Position numbers and translations under genes: made by a program. From Cyclobacteriaceae bacterium (GTDB lineage Bacteria; Bacteroidota; Bacteroidia; Cytophagales; Cyclobacteriaceae): DNA of 7,782 nt. Below the pieces are notes generated by a model, which did not search any database, was not told the origin of the DNA, and worked only from the letters and a program-made list of their open reading frames with translations. The number at the start of each line of letters is the position of its first letter. The stretch's first letter is position 1. This document shows, in pieces, positions 1 through 5,982 of this stretch. Where the stretch lies: positions 1 to 7,782 of the forward strand of contig JAOTYN010000194.1 in NCBI GenBank assembly GCA_029861825.1, given 5' to 3'.

Positions 1-178
1 CTATCAGGGCCTGCGGGATACTTTCACCCTCTTCCATATTGGCCAGAGATTCGAAGGCATCAGTAGCGTTTTCAATAGACAATTCCGCTTTTTCACGCTT
101 GTTCTTGAATTGAGCTTGCAGGGGTACAGTTATTGTAAAAAGAAAGGTAAAGATCAGAAGAAAATCATATCGTATCAT
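1..178 (-). CDS. Exported SYLF-like (Ysc84/DUF500) protein, N-terminal part only
   Basis: This is the first 59 codons of a gene that runs off the left edge. Reading leftward from the ATG at 178 gives a Sec signal peptide of about 22 residues (MIRYDFLLIF start, hydrophobic core, ending PLQAQ), with cleavage probably between A22 and Q23. A helical stretch follows (residues 27-48), then EGESIPQALI at 50-59. The 'IP-x-A-L-(I/L)' segment at the end of an N-terminal helix resembles the opening of SYLF domains, where it precedes a 'A-x-G-I-A-(I/V)-x-P' motif. That next motif lies outside the window, so the family call is an inference from a short match. SYLF proteins bind phospholipids; bacterial exported members have no settled role. 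No Shine-Dalgarno is visible upstream; the leader is A/T-rich. It is divergent from sdaAB. The coding frame is secure, the family less so. Confidence 0.6.
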   Translation of the reverse strand, partial: MIRYDFLLIFTFLFTITVPLQAQFKNKREKAELSIENATDAFESLANMEEGESIPQALI

Positions 179-456
179 ATTTTGAAAAATTGTTTTGAAT
201 ATTTAAAAATGGATTACTGAGCAAAAACCTAATATTACAGGTTACTATAGAATCCTCAAAATGTAAAGGTGCCATATTTTGGGGGATTTGTGCAGCTACT
301 TTGGTGCCATTTATCAGGTGAGGGCTTTTCTTAAGCGGTATCTCGTTAACGAATCCAAGGGTTTGCGCTTTCATGGAGCTATATTGCCATTTGTAAACAA
401 TTTATTCGATCCTTGGTCGCGATTGGCTAAGTTTACGTGCTTATTTTAACACACCT
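179..456. other. Divergent intergenic region, AT-rich, no clear promoter
   Basis: This 278-bp spacer separates the leftward exported protein from rightward sdaAB and must hold the promoters for both. I looked for the Bacteroidetes promoter pattern (TTG or TTTG, about 17-23 bases, then TAnnTTTG). The nearest minus-strand candidate is TAGGTTTT at 231-224 with TTTG at 260-257, but the spacing (25) is long and the last base of the -7 box is off. On the plus strand TACTTTG at 297-303 lacks one spacer base, and TAAGTTTA at 428-435 has no good -33 partner. None is strong enough to call. No convincing open reading frame, hairpin terminator or structured RNA was seen. Confidence 0.5.
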
Positions 457-1134
457 ATGGCAGAGCGCAGCAGTGTATTTGATATGATTGGGCCTATAAT
501 GATAGGTCCCAGCAGTTCCCATACTGCCGGGGTAGTGAGGATAGCGCGGGTAGCCTTTCGCTTGTTAAAGACCGCGCCTCAAAAAGCAGAAATCACTTTC
601 TACAATTCCTTTGCCCGTACATACGAGGGTCATGGAAGTGATAAAGCCGCAATAGCAGGATTGCTGGACTTTAAAACTGACGATAAGAGGATCAAGGAAT
701 CGTTTGAGCACGCCCAAAAAAAGGGATTGGATTATAAATTCAAATCTGTGGGCAATGCCTCCAACTTACATCCCAATACCATAAAATTGAAATTGACCGC
801 TAAAAATACGGAGACCACGATAATTGGCGAAAGTTTAGGGGGCGGGGTCATCAATATTTCTGAGGTCAACGGATATAAGGCCCATTTTAGCGCCCGATTG
901 CATACCCTGATTATTACCGCCGACGATGTAAAGGGAACTATAGCCTTCATTTCCAATATTCTCTCCAATGACGATTGTAATATTGCTACCATGACGGTAT
1001 CCAGAAAAGGCAAACATGATGTAGCCTGTCACATTGTAGAAATGGATTCCGGACTCAAGCCCATTACCCTGGAATATCTGCTTTCCCTAGACTGGGTGCA
1101 TGACATCGTATATATACCAGACATAGACTTATAA
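457..1134 (+). CDS. sdaAB: L-serine dehydratase, iron-sulfur type, beta subunit
   Basis: This encodes the beta subunit (225 aa, normal family length) of the two-chain 4Fe-4S L-serine ammonia-lyase, a cytoplasmic enzyme that converts L-serine to pyruvate and ammonia. The diagnostic GPSSSHTAG motif lies at 17-25, followed by YEGHGSDKA (56-64), HPNTI (105-109) and GESLGGGVINI (124-134). Residues from about 149 to 222 look like a C-terminal ACT domain (LHTLIITADDVKG, then a strand-turn-strand around 175-195). ACT domains in this family bear on subunit contact or effector binding. The cluster-binding cysteines belong to the alpha chain (SdaAA), which is not beside this gene, so the enzyme presumably needs an alpha subunit encoded elsewhere. 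The start is chosen because MAERSSVFDMIGP aligns with typical family N-termini. No Shine-Dalgarno is seen. The stop is 4 bases before the TolC-type gene, implying co-transcription. Confidence 0.93.
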   Translation: MAERSSVFDMIGPIMIGPSSSHTAGVVRIARVAFRLLKTAPQKAEITFYNSFARTYEGHGSDKAAIAGLLDFKTDDKRIKESFEHAQKKGLDYKFKSVGNASNLHPNTIKLKLTAKNTETTIIGESLGGGVINISEVNGYKAHFSARLHTLIITADDVKGTIAFISNILSNDDCNIATMTVSRKGKHDVACHIVEMDSGLKPITLEYLLSLDWVHDIVYIPDIDL

Positions 1135-1138
1135 CCCT

Positions 1139-2593
1139 ATGAAACTAAAACTATACCTTACCATAACTTTAATCATACTTTTGAGTGCATTCCAGGTACA
1201 AGCTCAAGAAGTAAAGACCTGGAGCTTTCAAGAGTGTGTGGAATATGCACTGGACAACAATCTTACGGTAAAGCGCGGAGAACTGGATGTGCAATTCAAC
1301 GAGGTCAACCTCAAGCAGTCTAAGGCCGATATGTACCCTAATTTCAATTTTGGTTCTCAATACGGAATTAATTGGGGGCGATCCATTGACCCCACCACCA
1401 ACTTATTTATCTCTCAGCGCATCCAGTCGGTGGGTCTTCAGGCTGGTAGTTCGCTAACCTTGTTTGACGGGTTGCAAAAGCTAAATACCATCAAACAGAA
1501 CAAGCTCAATTTGCAGGGTAGTACCAGCGATCTGGATAAGGCCAAAAATGATGTGATTCTTAATGTGGTTACATTTTACACCAATGTGATCTTCAATCAG
1601 GAGTTGTTGGAAACAGCTAACTTGCAATTGGAAACCACCACACAACAGTTGCAACGCACGCAAAAGCTAGTAGATGCGGGTTCGCTGGCTATTTCCGAAG
1701 TACTGGACCTTCAATCACAAGTCGCCAGTAACGAGCTGGAGGTAGTTAATGCCGAGAACAACTTAAATTTAGCTTTGTTAAATTTAAAGCAGGTGATGCA
1801 AATGCCGGCCAGCGAAAATTTGCAAGTAGTAGAGCCGGAAATAGAAGCCACAGACTACGTCTTTACAGGATTGAATGCCCAGGATATTTTCCAGCAAGCG
1901 GAACGGTCCCAACCGGAAGTAAAAAGTGCGGATTTAGGGATTCAGAGTTCTGTTCTGGGTGAAAAGATCGCTAAAGGTGCTTACTACCCTTCGCTCAGCC
2001 TGGGTTATAATATGTTTACCAACTACTCAGATGCACTTAATCCTTTGTTCATAAGCGACGGTACTTTTGGAGAGCCTGATGAGATTCCGGATGCTGGATT
2101 CGTGACTGGAAATCCCACCCAGACTGTTACATTATTTAGCCCCAATCCGAATTTTGTATCGATGTCAAATGGGGTAGGAGATCAATTCGATGACAATTTG
2201 AGTCGATCGTTAAGCTTCACTTTGTCCGTTCCGGTGTTTAATGGGCTAGCCACCAAATCCAGCGTACAACGGGCCAGTATTTTCAAAGCACAGGCGGAGA
2301 TCAATGCCCGGGAGGTGCGCAACTTATTACGCCAAATCATCGAGACCGCCTACAACGATGCCATAGCAGCCTCCAAGGCATATGAAGCTTCGCAAAAGCA
2401 GGTACAGGCTTTGGAAGAAAGTTTTCGAGTCACAGAAAAACGTTACAACCTGGGAGCAGTCAATTTCGTGGACTATCAGATTGTCCAAAACAACCTCTTT
2501 GGGGCTAAGTCCGATTTGGTGCGCACCAAATACGATTATATATTTAAAACCAAAATTTTAGATTTCTATCAGGGTAACCCCTTAGAGTTTTAG
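1139..2593 (+). CDS. TolC-family outer-membrane efflux protein
   Basis: This 484-aa exported protein has a signal peptide (MKLKLYLTIT..., ending QVQAQE, cleavage near A22|Q23) and then two OEP repeats. Repeat one starts with WSFQECVEYALDNN (28-41), followed by a long helix, a beta-hairpin segment ending LTLFDGLQK (106-114) and a second helix with a coiled-coil pattern (about 115-220). Repeat two begins near 245 (AQDIFQQAERSQPE) and has the matching hairpin ending SVPVFNGLATK (363-373) and a helix up to about 470. Such proteins trimerise into an outer-membrane barrel with a periplasmic alpha-helical tunnel and act as the exit duct of RND, MacAB-type or type I export systems. The second hairpin carries a long polar Gly/Pro/Asp/Asn-rich loop (about 297-353), which would face the cell exterior. 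It begins 4 bases after sdaAB and ends 2 bases before the adaptor gene. The substrate cannot be read from the sequence. Confidence 0.93.
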   Translation: MKLKLYLTITLIILLSAFQVQAQEVKTWSFQECVEYALDNNLTVKRGELDVQFNEVNLKQSKADMYPNFNFGSQYGINWGRSIDPTTNLFISQRIQSVGLQAGSSLTLFDGLQKLNTIKQNKLNLQGSTSDLDKAKNDVILNVVTFYTNVIFNQELLETANLQLETTTQQLQRTQKLVDAGSLAISEVLDLQSQVASNELEVVNAENNLNLALLNLKQVMQMPASENLQVVEPEIEATDYVFTGLNAQDIFQQAERSQPEVKSADLGIQSSVLGEKIAKGAYYPSLSLGYNMFTNYSDALNPLFISDGTFGEPDEIPDAGFVTGNPTQTVTLFSPNPNFVSMSNGVGDQFDDNLSRSLSFTLSVPVFNGLATKSSVQRASIFKAQAEINAREVRNLLRQIIETAYNDAIAASKAYEASQKQVQALEESFRVTEKRYNLGAVNFVDYQIVQNNLFGAKSDLVRTKYDYIFKTKILDFYQGNPLEF

Positions 2594-2595
2594 AC

Positions 2596-3939
2596 ATGGC
2601 TAATAAAAAATCCAACAAATTACTATACATCATTGGCGGGGCTATTGGCCTGCTGATAGTATTTATCATTATCGGAAAGTCCACCGGTTTGCTGGACAAT
2701 CGCAACCAAACGGAGGTGACTGTGGCCCAGGCTTCCTTGGGAGATATCACCGAAACGGTTAGTGCTTCGGGAACGGTACAGCCGGAGGTGGAGGTCAAAA
2801 TAAGCCCTGATGTTCCCGGAGAAATTATCGAACTCAACGTGGAAGAGGGGGATTCCGTGCGCGTACGGGATTTGCTCATTAAGATCCGCCCGGATAACTT
2901 TCAGTCAGCTCTGGAACGGTCTATGGCCAATCTCAATCAGCAGCGCGCCAATCAAGCCAGCTCACAAGCCAGACTTTCCCAGGCCGATGCAGAGTTCATA
3001 AGGGCTCAAAAGGATTTTGACCGCAATAAGAACCTGTATCAAGAAAAGGTGATCTCTGATGCGGAATATGAAGCCGCTGAAGCCAGTTATCAAGTAGCTA
3101 AACAGGAGCTGGAGTCTGCTCGTCAAGGTGCTCAGGCAGCTCGTTATACCGTAGCCAGCTCGCAGGCATCCGTTGACGAAGCCCAGGAAAATCTAAGTCT
3201 TACCAGCGTATTTGCTCCTATGAATGGCATTGTGTCCAAGTTGAGCGTCGAGAAAGGGGAACGTGTAGTGGGTACCAGCCAAATGGCCGGTACGGAAATG
3301 TTGCGAATTGCTGATCTCAATCGTATGGAGGTACGGGTGGATGTCAATGAAAATGATATCATCAGAGTGTCGGTAGGGGACACCGCCACCATCGATGTGG
3401 ATGCCTACTCCTATACCGGAAAGAAGTTTTTCGGGACCGTCACGCAGATAGCCAATACTGCTAAGGATAAAATTTCGGATGATGCGGTTACGGAATTTGA
3501 AGTGCGTGTTCGGATTTTAAATGAGTCCTACGCAGATTTGCTGGAAGAAAAAGCCAGCTCACCCTTCAGACCCGGTATGACTGCCAGTGTCGATATCATC
3601 ACCACCAAGAAAAAAGACATACTAATGGTTCCCTTGTCGGCGGTGACTACCAGAGAGCGAGAAGACGACCAGGAGAAAGAAGCCTCAACCAGACCGGATG
3701 ATGCCGCTGAGGAGGAGCAAAAAGAAGTAGATGAGGTGGTGTTTATCAGTGAAGAAGGAGAGGCCAAGATGGTAGTGGTTAAGACTGGAATCAGTGATTT
3801 TGATAATATTGAGATCCTGGAGGGGATTGCAGAAGGAGTAGACGTGATTACCGGCCCTTTCATGGTGGTTTCTAAAAGATTGGAAGATGGAGACGCGGTT
3901 AAACAAGACAACAGCAGGAAGGATGACAGTGACGAGTAG
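2596..3939 (+). CDS. HlyD/MacA-type periplasmic adaptor (membrane fusion protein)
   Basis: The 447-aa product is the adaptor that bridges an inner-membrane pump and the TolC duct. An N-terminal signal anchor spans about 9-27 (LLYIIGGAIGLLIVFIIIG). The first lipoyl-like half follows (ITETVSASGTVQPE, 51-64; VPGEIIELNVEEGDSV, 73-88), then a long coiled-coil hairpin (about 101-200, rich in Q, A, S, E). The second lipoyl half is at 204-240 (SVFAPMNGIVSKL, EKGERV, GTEMLRIADL), a beta-barrel at about 245-335 (FRPGMTASVDI, 324-334) and a membrane-proximal domain at 340-435 (MVPLSAVTTRE). Two features stand out: a highly charged Glu/Asp/Arg-rich insert at 352-381 and a hydrophilic tail after 434. The overall pattern is closest to MacA-like adaptors, which pair with ABC permeases, but RND partnership is possible. 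No pump gene follows; a terminator does. It starts 2 bases after the TolC gene stop, so co-translation with TolC is likely. Confidence 0.92.
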   Translation: MANKKSNKLLYIIGGAIGLLIVFIIIGKSTGLLDNRNQTEVTVAQASLGDITETVSASGTVQPEVEVKISPDVPGEIIELNVEEGDSVRVRDLLIKIRPDNFQSALERSMANLNQQRANQASSQARLSQADAEFIRAQKDFDRNKNLYQEKVISDAEYEAAEASYQVAKQELESARQGAQAARYTVASSQASVDEAQENLSLTSVFAPMNGIVSKLSVEKGERVVGTSQMAGTEMLRIADLNRMEVRVDVNENDIIRVSVGDTATIDVDAYSYTGKKFFGTVTQIANTAKDKISDDAVTEFEVRVRILNESYADLLEEKASSPFRPGMTASVDIITTKKKDILMVPLSAVTTREREDDQEKEASTRPDDAAEEEQKEVDEVVFISEEGEAKMVVVKTGISDFDNIEILEGIAEGVDVITGPFMVVSKRLEDGDAVKQDNSRKDDSDE

Positions 3940-3966
3940 TTCACTTCCATAAAATATCTAGTAAGC

Positions 3967-3991
3967 AAAAGCCCTGATTTCAGGGCTTTTT
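3967..3991 (+). terminator. Intrinsic terminator after the efflux operon
   Basis: A perfect 10-bp inverted repeat, AAAAGCCCTG (3967-3976) and CAGGGCTTTT (3981-3990), encloses the loop ATTT. The T-run TTTTT spans 3987-3991. It lies 27 bases after the adaptor stop and 32 bases before the next start, so it separates the sdaAB-tolC-adaptor unit from the following gene. The A-run on the 5' side would let it work on the minus strand as well, though no minus-strand gene reads into it. Confidence 0.92.
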
Positions 3992-4022
3992 CGTTATCTT
4001 AATTAGGCTATCTAATAAGAGT

Positions 4023-4514
4023 ATGAGAAATGTGCTATGTATTTGGGGGCTACTATTACTGTTAGGCATTCAGGTTCAGGCTCAGTCGGCCTTTGACAAA
4101 ATGAGCAACATCAAAATGGAAAAGATCCTATACCGGGTATCCCAGGAAGTGGAGCGTATGCCGGGTAGTGAAGATTCTCCTGGTCGTTGGCAGGTGGCTT
4201 TTATGGAACGCTTACTGTATATCATTACCGACGAGAATGCCAATCGTATGCGGGTCATGACTCCTATTATTGAGGAAGAAAACCTGGAAGAGAAAGATCT
4301 GAAGATGGTGCTTGAAGCCAATTTTGACCGGGCCCTGGATGCCAAATACAGTTTGTATCAAGGATTTCTCTGGTCTACCTTTACGCATCCATTGGAGGAA
4401 TTGACGGTCGAACAATTCAAAGATGCTATGACACAGGTGGCCACCCTGGCCAACCGCTATGGCAGCACCTACAGCAGTACGGACATGGTATTCGGGGGGG
4501 AGGAGGAGAACTAG
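4023..4514 (+). CDS. Small exported protein of unknown function
   Basis: The 163-aa product has a signal peptide (MRNVLCIWGL, Leu-rich core, ending QVQAQS; cleavage near A20|Q21), so it should be periplasmic or outer-membrane facing. Cys6 is too early for a lipobox, so it is probably not a lipoprotein. The mature part (about 142 aa) has a helix at 28-46 and hydrophobic strands at 57-69 and 75-82 (LLYIITD; NRMRVMTPI). A helix with LKMVLEANFDRALDAKYSLYQ (93-113) comes next, then a strand (GFLWSTFTHPL, 114-124) and a final helix (TVEQFKDAMTQVATLANRYG, 128-147). This order of alternating strands and helices resembles the YbjN / type III chaperone-like fold, an inference from the pattern only. It stands alone between a terminator and a convergent gene. 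Three in-frame stops (TAG TAA TAG) end it. The start gives the full signal peptide; no Shine-Dalgarno is seen. Confidence 0.82.
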   Translation: MRNVLCIWGLLLLLGIQVQAQSAFDKMSNIKMEKILYRVSQEVERMPGSEDSPGRWQVAFMERLLYIITDENANRMRVMTPIIEEENLEEKDLKMVLEANFDRALDAKYSLYQGFLWSTFTHPLEELTVEQFKDAMTQVATLANRYGSTYSSTDMVFGGEEEN

Positions 4515-4536
4515 TAATAGAGGCTGATCTCAAATC

Positions 4537-4566
4537 ATCCAAGGTGTACCCTACCTTGGATAGGGT
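4537..4566. other. Overlapping alternative hairpins between convergent genes
   Basis: Two inverted repeats share bases and cannot both form. Hairpin A pairs ATCCAAGGT (4537-4545) with ACCTTGGAT (4553-4561), 9 bp with a 7-base loop. Hairpin B pairs ACCCTA (4548-4553) with TAGGGT (4561-4566), 6 bp with a 7-base loop. They sit in the 110-bp gap between two genes facing each other, where terminators for both are expected. Neither has a proper T-run next to it (a TTTT lies at 4578-4581, too far), so they are weak terminators at best, or act as 3'-end stabilisers. The rest of the gap shows no gene. Confidence 0.45.
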
Positions 4567-4624
4567 GGGTATAGCGGTTTTATTACTCCTGGCCTTGGTA
4601 TATAATCCGAATGTTTTCTTTGCC

Positions 4625-5359
4625 TTAGGATTGTGAAAACATTTCCAATATTTTTTGGGCTTGAGCCTGAAAATCATGCCCTTCATGCTTCGCAATCTTA
4701 GATATTACTATTTCAGCTTGCTCGGATTCTCCTTCCTTCAGCAAATTCAATCCATAATACCATTGAGCTGGATCTTGAAGTAGGAAGCCATTGTCATTGG
4801 ACAACCGCTCAAAAATAGGTAAAGACTCAGTGCCTGCGTTAGCTGCCAATAAGGATACCCCCCTATAAAACTCAATAGAACGATCCGGGATGACTTCCAG
4901 ATAGTAAGCAAAATTCTGAGCAGCAGAATCAAATTGACCCTTATTATAAAAAGAAAACGCTTGGTTCAGTATTGCCGAATCGTCAATATCGCGCGAGTGG
5001 ATGATGTCATCATAGGGTTGGAAATGGGCTGCAAAAAGATCGTTGGTATCGGTTTGGCCACTAGGTACCAACCAATACCCTACAACTACGGCCAACGCCA
5101 CTATCACTGCGGCCATGGGCCACCAGGTAAATTTAGGTTTGGAGTAAGGATCCTCATCCTCCCATCCTTCCAGCTCTGACTTAAATTCTTCCTCATCGAA
5201 CGATGCCATCCCTTCCATGATATTCCTATAATCCTTCACCTTTTGAGCGAATTTGCTGTCTTCTTTAATGCGTTTTTCTATTTGCAGGGTCTTGTAAGTA
5301 TCCAGGCGGTGTTGCAAATAGGCTTCAATCAGTAGTAATTCTTCTTCGCTTCTATTCAT
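4625..5359 (-). CDS. Single-pass membrane protein with TPR-like C-terminal domain
   Basis: The 244-aa product has three parts. A charged, helical cytoplasmic N-terminus (1-78) starts MNRSEEELLLIEAYLQ and resembles the short helical segments of Bacteroidetes anti-sigma-like proteins (IEAYLQHRLD...LQIEKRIKEDSKFAQKV). A single membrane helix follows (about 79-98, WWPMAAVIVALAVVVGYWLV). The outer domain has TPR-like helix pairs, notably 128-157 (AILNQAFSFYNKGQFDSAAQNF) and 163-225 with GLNLLKEGESEQAEIVISKI at 203-222. The inside-out layout suggests an extracytoplasmic TPR scaffold, but the partner is unknown and no sigma factor or CHAT protease gene is nearby. An upstream in-frame ATG at 5392 would add 11 residues (MEYSRRPQLRI). 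I prefer the ATG at 5359 because MNRSEEELLLIEAYL matches the usual start of this type, and AAGGA lies just upstream. It follows maf by 56 bases. Confidence 0.83.
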   Translation of the reverse strand: MNRSEEELLLIEAYLQHRLDTYKTLQIEKRIKEDSKFAQKVKDYRNIMEGMASFDEEEFKSELEGWEDEDPYSKPKFTWWPMAAVIVALAVVVGYWLVPSGQTDTNDLFAAHFQPYDDIIHSRDIDDSAILNQAFSFYNKGQFDSAAQNFAYYLEVIPDRSIEFYRGVSLLAANAGTESLPIFERLSNDNGFLLQDPAQWYYGLNLLKEGESEQAEIVISKIAKHEGHDFQAQAQKILEMFSQS

Positions 5360-5415
5360 GATCCTTAGTTGAGGTCGCCTGGAATACTCCATCGACAGCG
5401 GTACTTAGTAAAGTA

Positions 5416-5982
5416 TTACCAATTTTTCAAGGCCTCATACACTTCATCCACCGGCAATCCCATAACGTTGTAGAAACTGCCTTTTATGGATTTGACCCCG
5501 ATCATGCCTATCCATTCCTGGATGCCGTATGCGCCTGCCTTATCGTAGGGTTGATAGGTGTCCAGATAATGCCCTATTTCCCACTCGTCCAGGGCATGGA
5601 AGGTAACTTCGGTGATGTCGTGAAAACTGGTGATCCTTTGCTGCTGCTGTAAACAAACCCCGGTAATTACCTGATGTGTTTTGTTTGATAGCCAGTGCAG
5701 CATCTCCAGGCCCTGGGAGCGATCTAGTGGTTTACCCAGGATCTGTCCATCTAGTATCACCACGGTATCCGCAGCTATGATCATAGCATCAACCCCTTGC
5801 TTTACCAGCGCATTTGCTTTGAGTCGGGCCAGGTATTCCGGAACCTCGGTGGGATCCAGATCGGTGGGCCAAGATTCTTCAATATCAACCGCCCTTATTT
5901 CAAATTCTACCTCCAGCGAGCGTAGTAATTTCTGTCTGCGGGGAGAATTAGAAGCTAGGATAATGGGGGTTGTGATATTCAT
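5416..5982 (-). CDS. maf: Maf-family nucleoside triphosphate pyrophosphatase (dTTP/UTP type)
   Basis: The 188-aa product has normal family length. Maf enzymes hydrolyse non-canonical and some canonical nucleoside triphosphates to the monophosphate and pyrophosphate, a cytoplasmic house-cleaning role also linked to septation control. The signature ILASNSPRRQKLL is at 8-20, the acidic catalytic motif AADTVV at 70-75 (D72), GKPLD at 83-87, ITGV at 106-109, YDKAGAYGIQEW at 146-157 and GSFYNVMGLPV at 168-178. The 'DKAGAYGIQ' form is typical of the YhdE subgroup that acts on dTTP and UTP, whereas the YceF subgroup has a different sequence there, so the substrate class is inferred. The start chosen (ATG at 5982) begins MNITTPIILAS, the usual Maf N-terminus. 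An ATG at 6012 would add ten residues (MALCLAPLKK) with no family match. The start lies inside the 3' end of the DUF1015 gene (35-base overlap), suggesting translational coupling. Confidence 0.93.
   Translation of the reverse strand: MNITTPIILASNSPRRQKLLRSLEVEFEIRAVDIEESWPTDLDPTEVPEYLARLKANALVKQGVDAMIIAADTVVILDGQILGKPLDRSQGLEMLHWLSNKTHQVITGVCLQQQQRITSFHDITEVTFHALDEWEIGHYLDTYQPYDKAGAYGIQEWIGMIGVKSIKGSFYNVMGLPVDEVYEALKNW

Noticed and set aside
222..260. Minus-strand promoter (TAGGTTTT with upstream TTTG)
   Set aside because: The spacing of 25 bases and a mismatch in the -7 box make it no better than chance in AT-rich DNA.
165..374. Possible 69-aa minus-strand gene upstream of the SYLF-like gene
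   Set aside because: Its sequence has no recognisable family, runs through the AT-rich spacer and overlaps the start of the exported protein in another frame.
3528..3968. 146-aa minus-strand open frame
   Set aside because: It is Ser/Thr-rich antisense of the acidic adaptor region, a typical shadow of Glu/Asp codons, with no family signal.
4426..4695. 89-aa minus-strand open frame covering the convergent gap
   Set aside because: It overlaps two well-supported genes at both ends and contains low-complexity Ser/Pro from the antisense of the Glu-rich C-terminus.
5360..5392. Longer start of the TPR protein at 5392
   Set aside because: The added residues (MEYSRRPQLRI) are basic and unlike the acidic helical start that follows; it cannot be fully excluded.
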